Source: CAZOWL01 sp964583605 (GTDB taxonomy: Bacteria > Pseudomonadota > Gammaproteobacteria > Chromatiales > Chromatiaceae). From it: DNA of 51,466 nt. The stretch is from contig CAZOWL010000021.1 in assembly GCA_964583605.1 (NCBI GenBank), positions 1-51,466 of the forward strand, written 5' to 3'. The translations under genes and the position numbers were made by a program. Shown here piece by piece: positions 24,217 to 32,826 of this stretch; the first letter of the stretch is position 1; each line of letters starts with the position of its first letter. The notes under the pieces were generated by a model. The model searched no databases, had not been told where the DNA came from, and saw only the letters and a list, made by a program, of their open reading frames with translations.

Positions 24217-24858
24217 ATGTCCCCACCGCCCATGCGGCCACAGGGGGCGGCACCGGCCCCTGAACAGGACGGCTGCGCGGCCGACCGCTTCATCGATCTG
24301 CTCCGTCACGGTGAGACACTGGGCGGGGCGCGCTTTCGCGGCGTCCAGGACGATCAGCTCAGCGAGAAGGGTCAACGGCAGATGCGCGATGCCGTGGGGT
24401 CCGATACCTGGGACGGACTGATCAGCTCACCGGCGAGGCGCTGCGCCGATTTCGCCGCGACGCTCGCCGAGCGCCTAGAGCGGCCGCTGGAGGTCTGGCC
24501 GGAGCTCGGCGAGCGCGACTTCGGTGACTGGGAAGGCCGCACTGCCGCTGAGATCCCGCTCGACGCGCTCAGCCGTTTTTGGGCGGACCCGGTCGGCTAT
24601 ACGCCACCGCGGGCCGAGCCCTTCGCCGCCTTGCGGGCCCGTGCGCTCGTCGCTTGGCAGCGCGTCCAACAGCACCCGGCCCGGCGGCTCTTGGTCATCA
24701 CCCACGGCGGGATCGTCCGCATCCTGCTTGGCGAGCTGCTCGGGATACCCGCCGCACGATTGATCCTGATCGAGGTTCCTCACGCCACGCGGAGCCGTAT
24801 CCGCATCCCGGGAGCGGGCGGGCAACCGAGCTTGGTCTCTCATCGAGGGGGCGAGTGA
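24217..24858 (+). CDS. cobC: histidine phosphatase, alpha-ribazole phosphatase-like (CobC)
   Basis: A 213-residue phosphoglycerate-mutase-fold phosphatase with the catalytic LLRHGET (R30, H31), a second arginine in SSPARRC, an acidic ERDFGDWEG loop and the second histidine in ITHGGIVRILLGE. The direct one-base overlap with cobS (TGATG) makes alpha-ribazole 5'-phosphate the likely substrate, in the last steps of cobalamin assembly. Without that context it could be any PhoE-type phosphatase. The first 20 residues are Pro/Ala-rich and poorly conserved, so the real start may be slightly downstream. Confidence 0.85.
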   Translation: MSPPPMRPQGAAPAPEQDGCAADRFIDLLRHGETLGGARFRGVQDDQLSEKGQRQMRDAVGSDTWDGLISSPARRCADFAATLAERLERPLEVWPELGERDFGDWEGRTAAEIPLDALSRFWADPVGYTPPRAEPFAALRARALVAWQRVQQHPARRLLVITHGGIVRILLGELLGIPAARLILIEVPHATRSRIRIPGAGGQPSLVSHRGGE

Positions 24859-25610
24859 TGTGGCGCGCCGCGCGTGTGGCCTTTCTCGTCGCCGGGCGCT
24901 TCCTGACGCGGCTCCCGCTGCCAGACCCGGGGGAGGTCGACGCCGTCGACGCCGGGCGGGCCGCCCTTTTCTATCCGGCGATCGGGCTGTTGCTCGGGGT
25001 GCTTCTGTGGGGCCTGGGCCACCTCCTGGCCGGGGCCCCCGCGGCGGTGGCAGCGACGCTGGTGTTGGGATTATGGGTGTGGTCGACGGGTGCGCTACAC
25101 CTGGACGGCTTGAGCGATAGCGCCGACGGCTGGGTCGGTGGCCTCGGCAGTCGCGAGCGCACGCTGGAGATCATGCGTGATCCTCGTGCCGGGGCAATGG
25201 GGGTCGTGTCCCTCTTCTTGGTGTTGACGGCCAAATGGGCGACGCTCTCCGCCCTGCTGCCTTCGGGCCAGGCCGCCTTCCTGCTATGGATCCCATTCCT
25301 TGCCCGGGTGATGCTGCTCGCCCTTTTCCTGACGACACCCTACGCCCGTGCCAGCGGCATGGCGAGCGCCACGCTGGCGAGCCTCCCGCGGCCGGCGGCC
25401 CGTGTGGTCGTGGGCGGCAGCGTCATCGCCGTCGTGGTGATCGGCGGCGCTGCCGCCCTCGCCCCTCTGCTGGCCATGATCGGGGTCTTCGTCCTTTGGC
25501 GGCGTGCCTTGATGAGACGCCTCGGTGGGTTCACGGGGGATACCGCCGGGGCCCTCGTCGAGCTGACCGAGGCGGCTGCGCTGGTGGTCCTGGCGCTGGG
25601 CTTGGGTTGA
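24858..25610 (+). CDS. cobS: adenosylcobinamide-GDP ribazoletransferase (cobalamin synthase)
   Basis: A 250-residue integral membrane enzyme that joins adenosylcobinamide-GDP with alpha-ribazole or its phosphate. It shows the N-terminal FLVAGRFLTRLPLP, the metal-binding acidic motif GALHLDGLSDSADGW, the following RDPRAGAMGVVSL and a late GGFTGDTAGALVELTE, spread over about six membrane helices. The ATG at 24858 shares one base with the stop codon of the phosphatase gene; a GTG three bases earlier is possible. cobU and cobT are not in the window. Confidence 0.95.
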   Translation: MWRAARVAFLVAGRFLTRLPLPDPGEVDAVDAGRAALFYPAIGLLLGVLLWGLGHLLAGAPAAVAATLVLGLWVWSTGALHLDGLSDSADGWVGGLGSRERTLEIMRDPRAGAMGVVSLFLVLTAKWATLSALLPSGQAAFLLWIPFLARVMLLALFLTTPYARASGMASATLASLPRPAARVVVGGSVIAVVVIGGAAALAPLLAMIGVFVLWRRALMRRLGGFTGDTAGALVELTEAAALVVLALGLG

Positions 25611-25618
25611 GGGCGCTG

Positions 25619-25936
25619 TCAAGGCTCGGCCAAGGTCCCAATGCGATAGATCGCGAGCAGCCCCCAAGCGGCTGCGCTGTGCTCCTCGGCTGGGTCGAGA
25701 CCCTTGGTGCGCATGGCCGCGCTGGCATCGCCGCCGCACCAGGGCGCGAGGACGTCCGGCGCGGTGGGATGCATTGGGATATGCGTCGTCAGATCATAGA
25801 CCTGCCCGTCGATGACCACCCAGCAGGACTCCAGTGTGTCGTGCTGGGCCACGTCCTCCAACCTGTAGGCGGGAAGGTCGTCGCCCGCCGCCCATCCGGG
25901 CCAGATGGCGATTGAGGTCGCCAGACATAGGCCCAT
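25619..25936 (-). CDS. small exported cytochrome b5-like heme protein
   Basis: A 105-residue protein with a signal peptide (residues 1-18, ending GWAAG) and a cytochrome b5-type domain. The pattern is YRLEDVAQHDTLESCWVVID, VYDLT, the first axial ligand H56 in IPMHP, a CGGDAS turn and the second axial ligand H86 in EEHSAAA, ending YRIGTL. It would be a periplasmic b-type electron carrier; partner unknown. I placed the start at the ATG at 25936. The frame runs further upstream, but that part is a decayed copy of the dispersed repeat (25934-26010). The start codon itself coincides with the ttcatg end of the repeat tail. It is convergent with cobS. Confidence 0.75.
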   Translation of the reverse strand: MGLCLATSIAIWPGWAAGDDLPAYRLEDVAQHDTLESCWVVIDGQVYDLTTHIPMHPTAPDVLAPWCGGDASAAMRTKGLDPAEEHSAAAWGLLAIYRIGTLAEP

Positions 25937-26010
25937 GAAATTCTCGCAGCAGGTTCGCTTGGTCGCGCTCTGCGAGAGGGCTCGGGAGGGAAACGGCCGC
26001 GGCGAGTGGC
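25934..26010 (-). repeat. double-hairpin dispersed repeat, decayed copy I
   Basis: Read on the minus strand this matches the 3' two-thirds of the family: tttccctc, ccctctcgcagag, agcgaacctgctgcgagaat then ttcatg. Several changes have destroyed much of the second hairpin and the head hairpin is barely recognisable. It abuts the start codon of the cytochrome b5-like gene. Confidence 0.65.
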
Positions 26011-26092
26011 GCCTTGCATGATTCGGATCGGCGCTCATCACCATGGAGGCTAGGCCGGCACGCCGCGGTGTCGGCGATCGGTGGTTGCTCAT

Positions 26093-27433
26093 TCAGATGT
26101 CATCCCGTCCCAAGCGTACCTCGACGTAGGCCTCGGCGCGCAGGCGCTGCAGCCAGAGGTCGATCTCCTCGGCCGCCTTGCGCTCACGGATCGCCTCGCG
26201 TGCCTTGAGGCGCATCACCTCATCGGTCGTGTCCTGTTCGCGGCGCTCCAGGACCTGAACGATGTGCCAGCCAAACGAGGTGCGGAATGGTGCGCTGACC
26301 TCGTTCGGCTGCAAGGCGGTCATCTGGCCCTCGAACTCCGGCACCGTGTCCCCCGGACTGAGCCACCCGAGATCGCCGCCGCGCAACGCCGAGCCCGTGT
26401 CGTCGGAGTTCGCGCGCGCCAGGGTGGCGAAGTCCTCGCCACCGACGATGCGCAGGCGCAACTGTGCCAGGCGCCGTTCGGCATCGGCATCGGCGACGAG
26501 CTCGTTGGTGCGGATCAGGATATGGCGGGCGTGTGTCTGGGTGATGAGAGTTGGGCCTTCGCCACGGATCTCCGCCAAACGGATGATGTGGAAGCCGCTC
26601 GGGCTGCGCAGTGGATCGCTGATCTCGCCCTCGGCCAATGTGAAGGCCAGCTCCGCGACGAGGCTCGGCACCGCAGCCATCTCGAACCAGCCGAGATCGC
26701 CGCCCTCCAAGGCCTGGCGGCCGTCCGAGGAGGCGGCCGCGACCCGGGCGAAGTCAGCGCCGCCGCGCAGCTGAGCAACCAGCGCTTGCGCCTCGAGGCG
26801 CGCCTCCTCGACCTGTTGCGCACCAGCCTGCTCTGGCACCGCGACCAGGATATGCTGCAGCCGCACGGCCGTGCGCTCGATGAGGCGGCTCGACTCCTTT
26901 TCGAGGAAGCGATCGACCTCCGGGTCGGTGACCTGGATATTCCTCACGACCTCCTGGGCCTGTACCTGCGAGGTCATGATCTGCCGGCGAGTGTCCTCCC
27001 GGAAGTTCTCGAAAGACACGCCGCTCGCCTCGAGCGTCGCGCGCAGCTCGTCGAGCGTCAGGCCGTTGCGCGTGGCAATGCTGACGAGGGCGTCGTTCAG
27101 CGTGGCCTCGTCCACCTCGATGCCAAGCTCCTTGGCGCGCTGTTGCTGCAGGCGTGTCAAGATCAAGCGATCGAGGACCTGCCGCTCGAGTGTCTCGGGC
27201 GGCGGTATCGGTGTGCCCCGCTGCTGCATTTGCGGGATCATCAGCTCGACCTCCGTGCGCAGCTCGCTGGCCACGATGACATCGTCGTTGACGACCGCGA
27301 CGATCGAGTCGAGCTCCGTCGTCGCCCAGGCGGGCCCTACCAGCCCTAATGCCGCCAGCACTATTACCAGCCAACTGGGCCAGGCCAAGAGCCCGACCAG
27401 GCGCCGGCGGCGATCACTCCGCGTGGTAGCCAT
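26093..27433 (-). CDS. surA: periplasmic chaperone/peptidyl-prolyl isomerase SurA
   Basis: A 446-residue periplasmic chaperone for outer-membrane proteins. It has a signal sequence (to about residue 37, ending AWA), the N-terminal chaperone domain starting LDSIVAVVNDDVI, and two parvulin domains, marked by VRLQHILVAV near residue 185 and THARHILIRTN near residue 300, each followed by GGDLGWF or GGDLGWL. The C-terminal helix ends the chaperone core. The ATG at 27433 has GGAG six bases upstream and overlaps the end of lptD by 20 bases, the conserved lptD-surA order. LptD is itself a SurA client. Confidence 0.95.
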   Translation of the reverse strand: MATTRSDRRRRLVGLLAWPSWLVIVLAALGLVGPAWATTELDSIVAVVNDDVIVASELRTEVELMIPQMQQRGTPIPPPETLERQVLDRLILTRLQQQRAKELGIEVDEATLNDALVSIATRNGLTLDELRATLEASGVSFENFREDTRRQIMTSQVQAQEVVRNIQVTDPEVDRFLEKESSRLIERTAVRLQHILVAVPEQAGAQQVEEARLEAQALVAQLRGGADFARVAAASSDGRQALEGGDLGWFEMAAVPSLVAELAFTLAEGEISDPLRSPSGFHIIRLAEIRGEGPTLITQTHARHILIRTNELVADADAERRLAQLRLRIVGGEDFATLARANSDDTGSALRGGDLGWLSPGDTVPEFEGQMTALQPNEVSAPFRTSFGWHIVQVLERREQDTTDEVMRLKAREAIRERKAAEEIDLWLQRLRAEAYVEVRLGRDDI

Positions 27434-29765
27434 AGATACTCCGTTCGAGGAAGGTGTCGATGCGATGCCCGAGACTGCCGAGGCCGGCCAGCTCGAGCTG
27501 CAGCATGACCGATGTATTGCCGCTGCCCTCAGGACTGTTCTTGAAATGCCGCCCCACGAGGCTCAGACGCCAGCAGCATCGCCCATACTCGACGCCGGCG
27601 AAGGCCTCCATGGTTTCATCGTGCTGCATCGAGTACAGCCAGCGACCGACCATATCGACCTGGCGGCCAAGCGGCCACCGGAACGAGAGGTCGGTGTCTT
27701 CGTAGCGGGTGCTTGGCGAGTCGCCGAGGTCGAAACGATAGCTGGCGTTGATCAGCCTTTCGGGTCCGGCCTCGTAGCGCAGCTGCAGCACACGCTTCTC
27801 CCAAGCGTCTTCGTCATCCTGTGAGTCCGGGTCCCATTGAAAGCTCGCCCGGGCACTCCAGTCAGCGAACAGACGCGCACTGAGCTCGCCAGCGATGGCC
27901 GAGGCATCCGCATCGTCGGCCTCGGCCTCGCCGCTGATCGCGACCCGCGGATCATCGACGTAGAGGATCTGTCCGAGGCTGATGCGCAGCAGCTCATCAC
28001 CGGTGCGCTCGGCGAGTGTCCGCGAGGTCAGGCCGATCGTGAGGCGGTTCGCATCACCGATGCGGTCCCGGCCCGTGAAGCGGTTGTCTCTAAACAGGCT
28101 GAAAAAGCTGAAGCTGAGCTCGGTCGTGTCGAAGATGGGCTGATCCTGCTGATCCTCGTAAGCTGTGTAGAGATAGAAGAGCCGCGGCTCGAGTGTCTGC
28201 AGTGCGGGCCGCCCGAGCCAAGCGATGCCGCGCTCGAAGACCAGCTGTCCGTCGAGGCTTGCGCTCGGTATCGCGTAGGAGGGGCTCGCGGACGCGCCAG
28301 GGGCCTGGTCCGAAAGGCTGTAGCCGGCCCCGTAGAATCTCACCTCGGGGATTAAATGACCGTAGCTGCGGCGCAGGGGCCAGCGCAGGTAGGGGGCAGC
28401 CGCGAGCCGATGGCCATCGACGATCGCGCTATGATCGAAGAGCACATACTCCGCCTCGCCCCCCAGCTCGAGCCCGGTCGGGAAGCGCCAAGGGGTCACA
28501 TCGAGCCTGACCTGTGGGAGGCGGTCGTAGGGGCGGCTTGCGGCTGGCAGCCCATCGTCGACGGTTTGAAAGCCCTGCAGGCGGGTCAATAGGCCCCAGC
28601 CATCGCCAGAGTAATAGAGGTCGCCACGGCGCTCGATGTTGCGAATACTGGTCAACTCGAGACGATTGCCGAAATCCTCGAGGTAGCGCGAATCCGAGAC
28701 CTGATTCAGGTTGAGCGCGGTCGACCAGCGCGAGGCAAACTGGCCACTTTGTTCGACGTGCAAGGCCCCGCGCGTCCTGCGATCGTCCTCGCCCTGGTCG
28801 CGCGGCAGGATCTCGCCGAACAGGAGCCCCCGTTGCCTCGGCGTTAGGTAGCGCAGCTCACCGCCGAGCATCAGGCCTCGCTCGCTCATGTAGCGTGGCA
28901 AGAAGGTCGCATCAAGCGCCGGCGCGATATTGAAATAGTAAGGCACCGTGACATCGAATCCGGTCTCCGATGACGAGCCGATCGACGGCACGAGAAAGCC
29001 GCTCTTGCGCCGACTGTCGATTGGGAAGCTCAGATAGGGGCTGTAGAGCACGGGGATCCGGCCGACGCGGAGCCGCGCATGGCGGGCGATGCCACGACCT
29101 GCCTCCTGGTCGATGTCCAGCTCGGTCGCGCGCAAAGACCAGTCGTTTCGGCCGGGGGGGCAGGTGCTATAGGTGATATCCCGATACCGAGTCAGATCGG
29201 AGGAGAGGATGTCGGCACGTTGCGCGGTGCCCCGCGCGTTGCTCTCGCCCATCAGGCGGTAACCTGTCCCCCAGAGGGTCCCCTGCTCCTGTTCTAGGTT
29301 CAGCTCGGCGCGCTCGCTCAAGATCCGCAGCCCGGGGTGCTGCACGAAGGCGCGGCCGGTCGCCGTCATCTCCCCGGTGCTCCGATCATAGATGAGCTCT
29401 TCCGTCTCGACACGCTGCGTGCCCCGCTGGGCCTCGATGCGGCCACGCACGGTGACTAGGTCGCGCTCTTGATCGTAGTCGGCGGCATCGGCATCCAACG
29501 TGATGAGCGTATCGTCGCTCGGCGCAACCGACGGAGGCAGAGGGCCGAGGCTGGGCGGGCGCGGGCCGCAGTAGTCCCAGCTCAGGTCGCGATGGATTCG
29601 GTCCGGCGTCAGCCGGTTCGGCGCTGCAGGATAGGAAGCCGAGGAGGGTGCTGATTCGCCTAACGGCATCGCCGCCCCGGTAGTGTCGGCCGCGGTCGGC
29701 GACGCCGCCATGAGGCCGGCGGCCAAGCCTATTACGGCGAAATCCGCGCAGCACGTTCGCGCCAT
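27414..29765 (-). CDS. lptD: LPS-assembly outer-membrane protein LptD
   Basis: A 783-residue protein that inserts lipopolysaccharide in the outer leaflet. It has a signal peptide, CGP near the start of the mature part, an N-terminal OstA-like jellyroll (LITLDADAADYDQERDLVTVRGRIEAQ is the typical start), and a long beta-barrel with FPIDSRRKSGFLVPSIGSSS and a CCWR motif near the C-terminus that supplies paired cysteines. The start at 29765 lies inside repeat copy B: a change in the repeat (gagggag to gatggcg) creates the ATG, and the repeat tail encodes ARTCCADF at the signal N-terminus. The frame is open further upstream through the repeat. It overlaps surA by 20 bases. Confidence 0.92.
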   Translation of the reverse strand: MARTCCADFAVIGLAAGLMAASPTAADTTGAAMPLGESAPSSASYPAAPNRLTPDRIHRDLSWDYCGPRPPSLGPLPPSVAPSDDTLITLDADAADYDQERDLVTVRGRIEAQRGTQRVETEELIYDRSTGEMTATGRAFVQHPGLRILSERAELNLEQEQGTLWGTGYRLMGESNARGTAQRADILSSDLTRYRDITYSTCPPGRNDWSLRATELDIDQEAGRGIARHARLRVGRIPVLYSPYLSFPIDSRRKSGFLVPSIGSSSETGFDVTVPYYFNIAPALDATFLPRYMSERGLMLGGELRYLTPRQRGLLFGEILPRDQGEDDRRTRGALHVEQSGQFASRWSTALNLNQVSDSRYLEDFGNRLELTSIRNIERRGDLYYSGDGWGLLTRLQGFQTVDDGLPAASRPYDRLPQVRLDVTPWRFPTGLELGGEAEYVLFDHSAIVDGHRLAAAPYLRWPLRRSYGHLIPEVRFYGAGYSLSDQAPGASASPSYAIPSASLDGQLVFERGIAWLGRPALQTLEPRLFYLYTAYEDQQDQPIFDTTELSFSFFSLFRDNRFTGRDRIGDANRLTIGLTSRTLAERTGDELLRISLGQILYVDDPRVAISGEAEADDADASAIAGELSARLFADWSARASFQWDPDSQDDEDAWEKRVLQLRYEAGPERLINASYRFDLGDSPSTRYEDTDLSFRWPLGRQVDMVGRWLYSMQHDETMEAFAGVEYGRCCWRLSLVGRHFKNSPEGSGNTSVMLQLELAGLGSLGHRIDTFLERSIYGYHAE

Positions 29766-29857
29766 CGCCCTCTGGGAGAGGGTTGGGGTGAGGGAACGAT
29801 CGGGGGCGAGGTGGTCATTCATCATCTGGGGTGGCTCGCCTCGTCCCATGATCGTTA
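29740..29857 (-). repeat. double-hairpin dispersed repeat, copy B
   Basis: A complete copy on the minus strand, with a few changes in the head arms. Its last 26 bases are inside the lptD coding region, where the family's gagggag reads gatggcg and gives the lptD start codon. Confidence 0.9.
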
Positions 29858-30153
29858 GACGAACGGGATAGAGTGGCACGTGCTCTATTCGTGTTGGCTG
29901 CACAGGCGGTGCCGCGCAATCGCGACGGCCAGGGTCCTGGGCGGTGCAAAGCCGCCAAAAATCGCACAAACCCGCCGGGGCATCAATTGTGGCTCATTGT
30001 ACCGCGATCTGTTCTCCCGCTCGGCCTCGTCCCAGCCAGCCGATGGTGGCGAGGCAGCGTGGGAGGCGGTCCCGATGCTCCGACCAGCAGGTCTTGATGG
30101 AGGCGACCAGAACCCCTGGTCGGAGTGAGAGCCGCCGGCCGGCTGCCGGCGGA
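29858..30153. other. intergenic region between lptD and the penicillin-acylase gene
   Basis: No gene is supported. It contains a ten-base perfect inverted repeat, ctccgaccag at 30078-30087 with ctggtcggag at 30116-30125, and the GC hairpin at 30132-30152 described separately. Confidence 0.5.
30132..30152 (-). terminator. GC-rich hairpin directly after the penicillin-acylase gene
   Basis: CCGCCGGC (30132-30139) and GCCGGCGG (30145-30152) form an eight-pair stem with a five-base loop, starting one base after the stop codon at 30154. No T-run follows on the minus strand, so if it terminates transcription it is not a classical intrinsic terminator. Confidence 0.35.
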
Positions 30154-32556
30154 TCAACGCCGGGGCTTGAGCTCCAGGGTTCCGATCAGCTCGCCGCGCC
30201 GCGGACCGCCCCAGGGCCAACGGTGCGTGCGGCCCTCGCGCCAGTCATCGAGCTGATCCGTGCGGTAGCGGGAGAACCGGTGGCCGGATTGACCCAGCGG
30301 CAAGACCCCGCGGGTCCCGCTCCAATCCGATGGGGTGTAGACAACCCGTAGCGAGGGGACGAAGACGGCCAGCTCGGGTGTCTGCGGGGAGCCCTTGGCG
30401 ACATTCACCGTATGGCTGTACCCGCCGATGGCAAGCGGACCTACATTGAAGAAGCGACCGAGGACTGGCATCTGGTCAAAGGCATGGCGGAACGTTAGCG
30501 TTCGAAGCTCGCCGAGCTGGCGTCCGTCTGCCGCCGCCGCGGCGGCGCGCAACGCCTGGGACCAGATCTGCCATGGGTGCTCGCGCTCCGGTGTGCCGAC
30601 ATCGTCCCAGAAGCTTGACTCACCAGACCTGACGGTCTCCTGCAGCGGGTCGTAGGTGCTGGTGCTGAGGTCCATCAGCAGCGCGAGGTCGTCGCCGAAC
30701 TCGTCGCCGTAGAGCGACTCGTAGAGGGCCCGCTCGAGCCGCACGAGCAAGGCCGCTGCACGGCTCCCCGGATCCATGTCACCATCCCACGCCAGAAGTT
30801 GCTCGGCGATGGCCCAGGCCTCTGGGTCCGCGCGGCGCAGCGCTGGCGCCAGTCGCCGCAGTGACCGCTGGTAATGGCGGGCCTGGACCGAGACACGGTC
30901 GAGCTGCATCGCGGCCAGATCCGCAACGCTCAGAGGCGCAGCCCGCGCCAATAGCTCGGCGATGCGTCGGGCGCGATAGGGCGCCATCCAGGCTCGGCCG
31001 ACCTGGACCGGATGATCCAACGGCACCGTGCGGTGGTTGGCCGTGATCAGCTCGAGCGCGGGCGGATCCTCGTCTCCCGGATTGTCCTGGACAGGGACAT
31101 AGCCCTGCCATGCCGAGTCGGCGGTCCAGCCTGGCAAAGGGAAGGTCCCGTGCCCGCGACCGCGCCGCGGCAGCACCCCGCTGACCTGCCAGCCAATGCC
31201 GCCGTCTCGGTGTGCCAGCATCAGGTTCTGGGAGGCGAGCCGGAAATCGCCTATGGCCGCTCTGGCCGCGGGGATGCTGGTGGCCGTGCTCAGCTTGTAG
31301 AACGCGGCGAACGAGCGGTCGACGACCTCTGCCGTCCAGCGCAGCGCAATCAGATGGTCGGTCTGCAGCGTCGGCAGGCCTACCGTTGTGTCTGCGCCGG
31401 GAGTCAGGACATCGTTCAAGATGACGCCGTGGCTCGTGCTGCGGATGGTCTGAGCGAACGGGGTATCCCAGCCGGCCACGGCAATCTGCTCGACACGCTT
31501 GTTGATGCGCTCGCGCCCGCCATTCGGGCGCATGACCTCGTGGCTGTCTGGGATGAGGCGCTCGACAAACAGGTCTTGCGTGTCGGCCATCGTGGTCGTG
31601 AAGCCCCAGGCCAGATCGGCATTGTGCCCGATGATCACCAGTGGGACGCCGGGCAGCGCCACGCCGGCCACGTGCAGCCCGGGGGCCTTCAATTCCAGCT
31701 CGTACCAAGTGCCTGGCATTGACGCGGCCAGGTGGGGGTCATTGGCCAGCATCGCTGCGCCATCGGCTGTGCGATGCCCTGTCACGGCCCAGGCGTTGCT
31801 CGCTGCCCCTGGAATCGGCAGCCCATAGCGGGCGGGCAGGCTCACGACTTTCGCCAACCCCGCGGCCAACCCTGCCGAGAGCTGGGGCAGGTCCGGATCG
31901 GGCGGCGGTGCCGGCACGCCCTCGTCGGTGGGGAACAGCTCGGCGGCGCGTTGATTGCCAAGCCTCGCCGCGAGGCGCAGGAAGGTCAGCTCCTCGCGGG
32001 CGTTAAAGGACAGCTTCCAAGACATGTAGGCGGCGACAGCGAGGCTGTCCTCCGGCTGCCATGGCTCGGGTTTGATCCCCGCTAGACGGTATTCGAGGGG
32101 TAGGCGATTGCGCGCCTCGCGCAGATAGGCGTTGACACCCGCCGCGTAGGCCCTCAGCAGCTCGCGATAACTCGGCTCCAGTGCCGTGAGGCTAGCGCGC
32201 GCCACGGCCCCGAGACCGATGGCTCGGAAGAAGCGGTCGACCGCGAGCGGAGGCTCGCCCATCACCTCAGCCAGGCGGCCCTGGGCCAGCCGGCGCATCA
32301 GATCCATCTGCCACATCCGCTCGCTCGCGACGACAAAGCCCTGGGCAAATATGAGGTCGGTGGCGCGGCTCGCCTCGATCGTCGGCACCGCGTGTGCCCC
32401 GAAGCGCACGGTCACCTCGGCGCTGAGCTCATCAAAGCGATAGGCGCCGCTATAGCGCGGCTCCGCCGCCTTCGTCGCCCAAAAGAGGTAGGCGCTGGCG
32501 GCAGCGACCAGGATGCCGACGAGTCCCAAGGCGATGGGCCAGACACGGCGTCGCAT
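30154..32556 (-). CDS. penicillin acylase/acyl-homoserine-lactone acylase family protein
   Basis: An 800-residue Ntn-hydrolase precursor with an N-terminal membrane helix or signal (about residues 4-26). The N-terminal chain begins with RDxHGVP-like VRFGAHAVPTIEA, then a spacer. The autocatalytic nucleophile is S253 in GAASNAWAVTG, where the precursor would be cut into alpha and beta chains. The oxyanion and binding residues follow in NDPHLA and HNADLAWGFT. It hydrolyses amide-linked acyl groups; substrates in this family range from beta-lactams to acyl-homoserine lactones, and none can be assigned here. An alternative ATG is at 32610. It is a single-gene unit in the same direction as lptD. 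Confidence 0.88.
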   Translation of the reverse strand: MRRRVWPIALGLVGILVAAASAYLFWATKAAEPRYSGAYRFDELSAEVTVRFGAHAVPTIEASRATDLIFAQGFVVASERMWQMDLMRRLAQGRLAEVMGEPPLAVDRFFRAIGLGAVARASLTALEPSYRELLRAYAAGVNAYLREARNRLPLEYRLAGIKPEPWQPEDSLAVAAYMSWKLSFNAREELTFLRLAARLGNQRAAELFPTDEGVPAPPPDPDLPQLSAGLAAGLAKVVSLPARYGLPIPGAASNAWAVTGHRTADGAAMLANDPHLAASMPGTWYELELKAPGLHVAGVALPGVPLVIIGHNADLAWGFTTTMADTQDLFVERLIPDSHEVMRPNGGRERINKRVEQIAVAGWDTPFAQTIRSTSHGVILNDVLTPGADTTVGLPTLQTDHLIALRWTAEVVDRSFAAFYKLSTATSIPAARAAIGDFRLASQNLMLAHRDGGIGWQVSGVLPRRGRGHGTFPLPGWTADSAWQGYVPVQDNPGDEDPPALELITANHRTVPLDHPVQVGRAWMAPYRARRIAELLARAAPLSVADLAAMQLDRVSVQARHYQRSLRRLAPALRRADPEAWAIAEQLLAWDGDMDPGSRAAALLVRLERALYESLYGDEFGDDLALLMDLSTSTYDPLQETVRSGESSFWDDVGTPEREHPWQIWSQALRAAAAAADGRQLGELRTLTFRHAFDQMPVLGRFFNVGPLAIGGYSHTVNVAKGSPQTPELAVFVPSLRVVYTPSDWSGTRGVLPLGQSGHRFSRYRTDQLDDWREGRTHRWPWGGPRRGELIGTLELKPRR

Positions 32557-32826
32557 CAGGATCCCGGTCGATGTGGGCTCTTTCGCGCTGGACTGTTGGA
32601 GCGCGGCCAATGGATGCGGGCCGTTGGTGTCATCCGTCCGGGGAGCGTGTGGGCCTTGATCATCAGTCCGGGATCATCAGTCCGGCCGACGGGGATGGTC
32701 CGCACAGCGGGCCCTACCCGAAACCGCCGCCGCAGAAGCGTCTGCTGTGCGGACCGTCGCGGTCGTCACGCGGCAACCTGGACGGGACTGTGATCGACGC
32801 CGCGCGTGCCTATCCGGCCAATACGC

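Noticed and set aside
26081..27349. A 422-codon open frame antisense to surA, and similar frames opposite the c-di-GMP protein (46370-47605) and hcp (42978-44177)
   Set aside because: All are shadows of genes with clear family matches on the other strand and lack ribosome-binding sites or recognisable domains.
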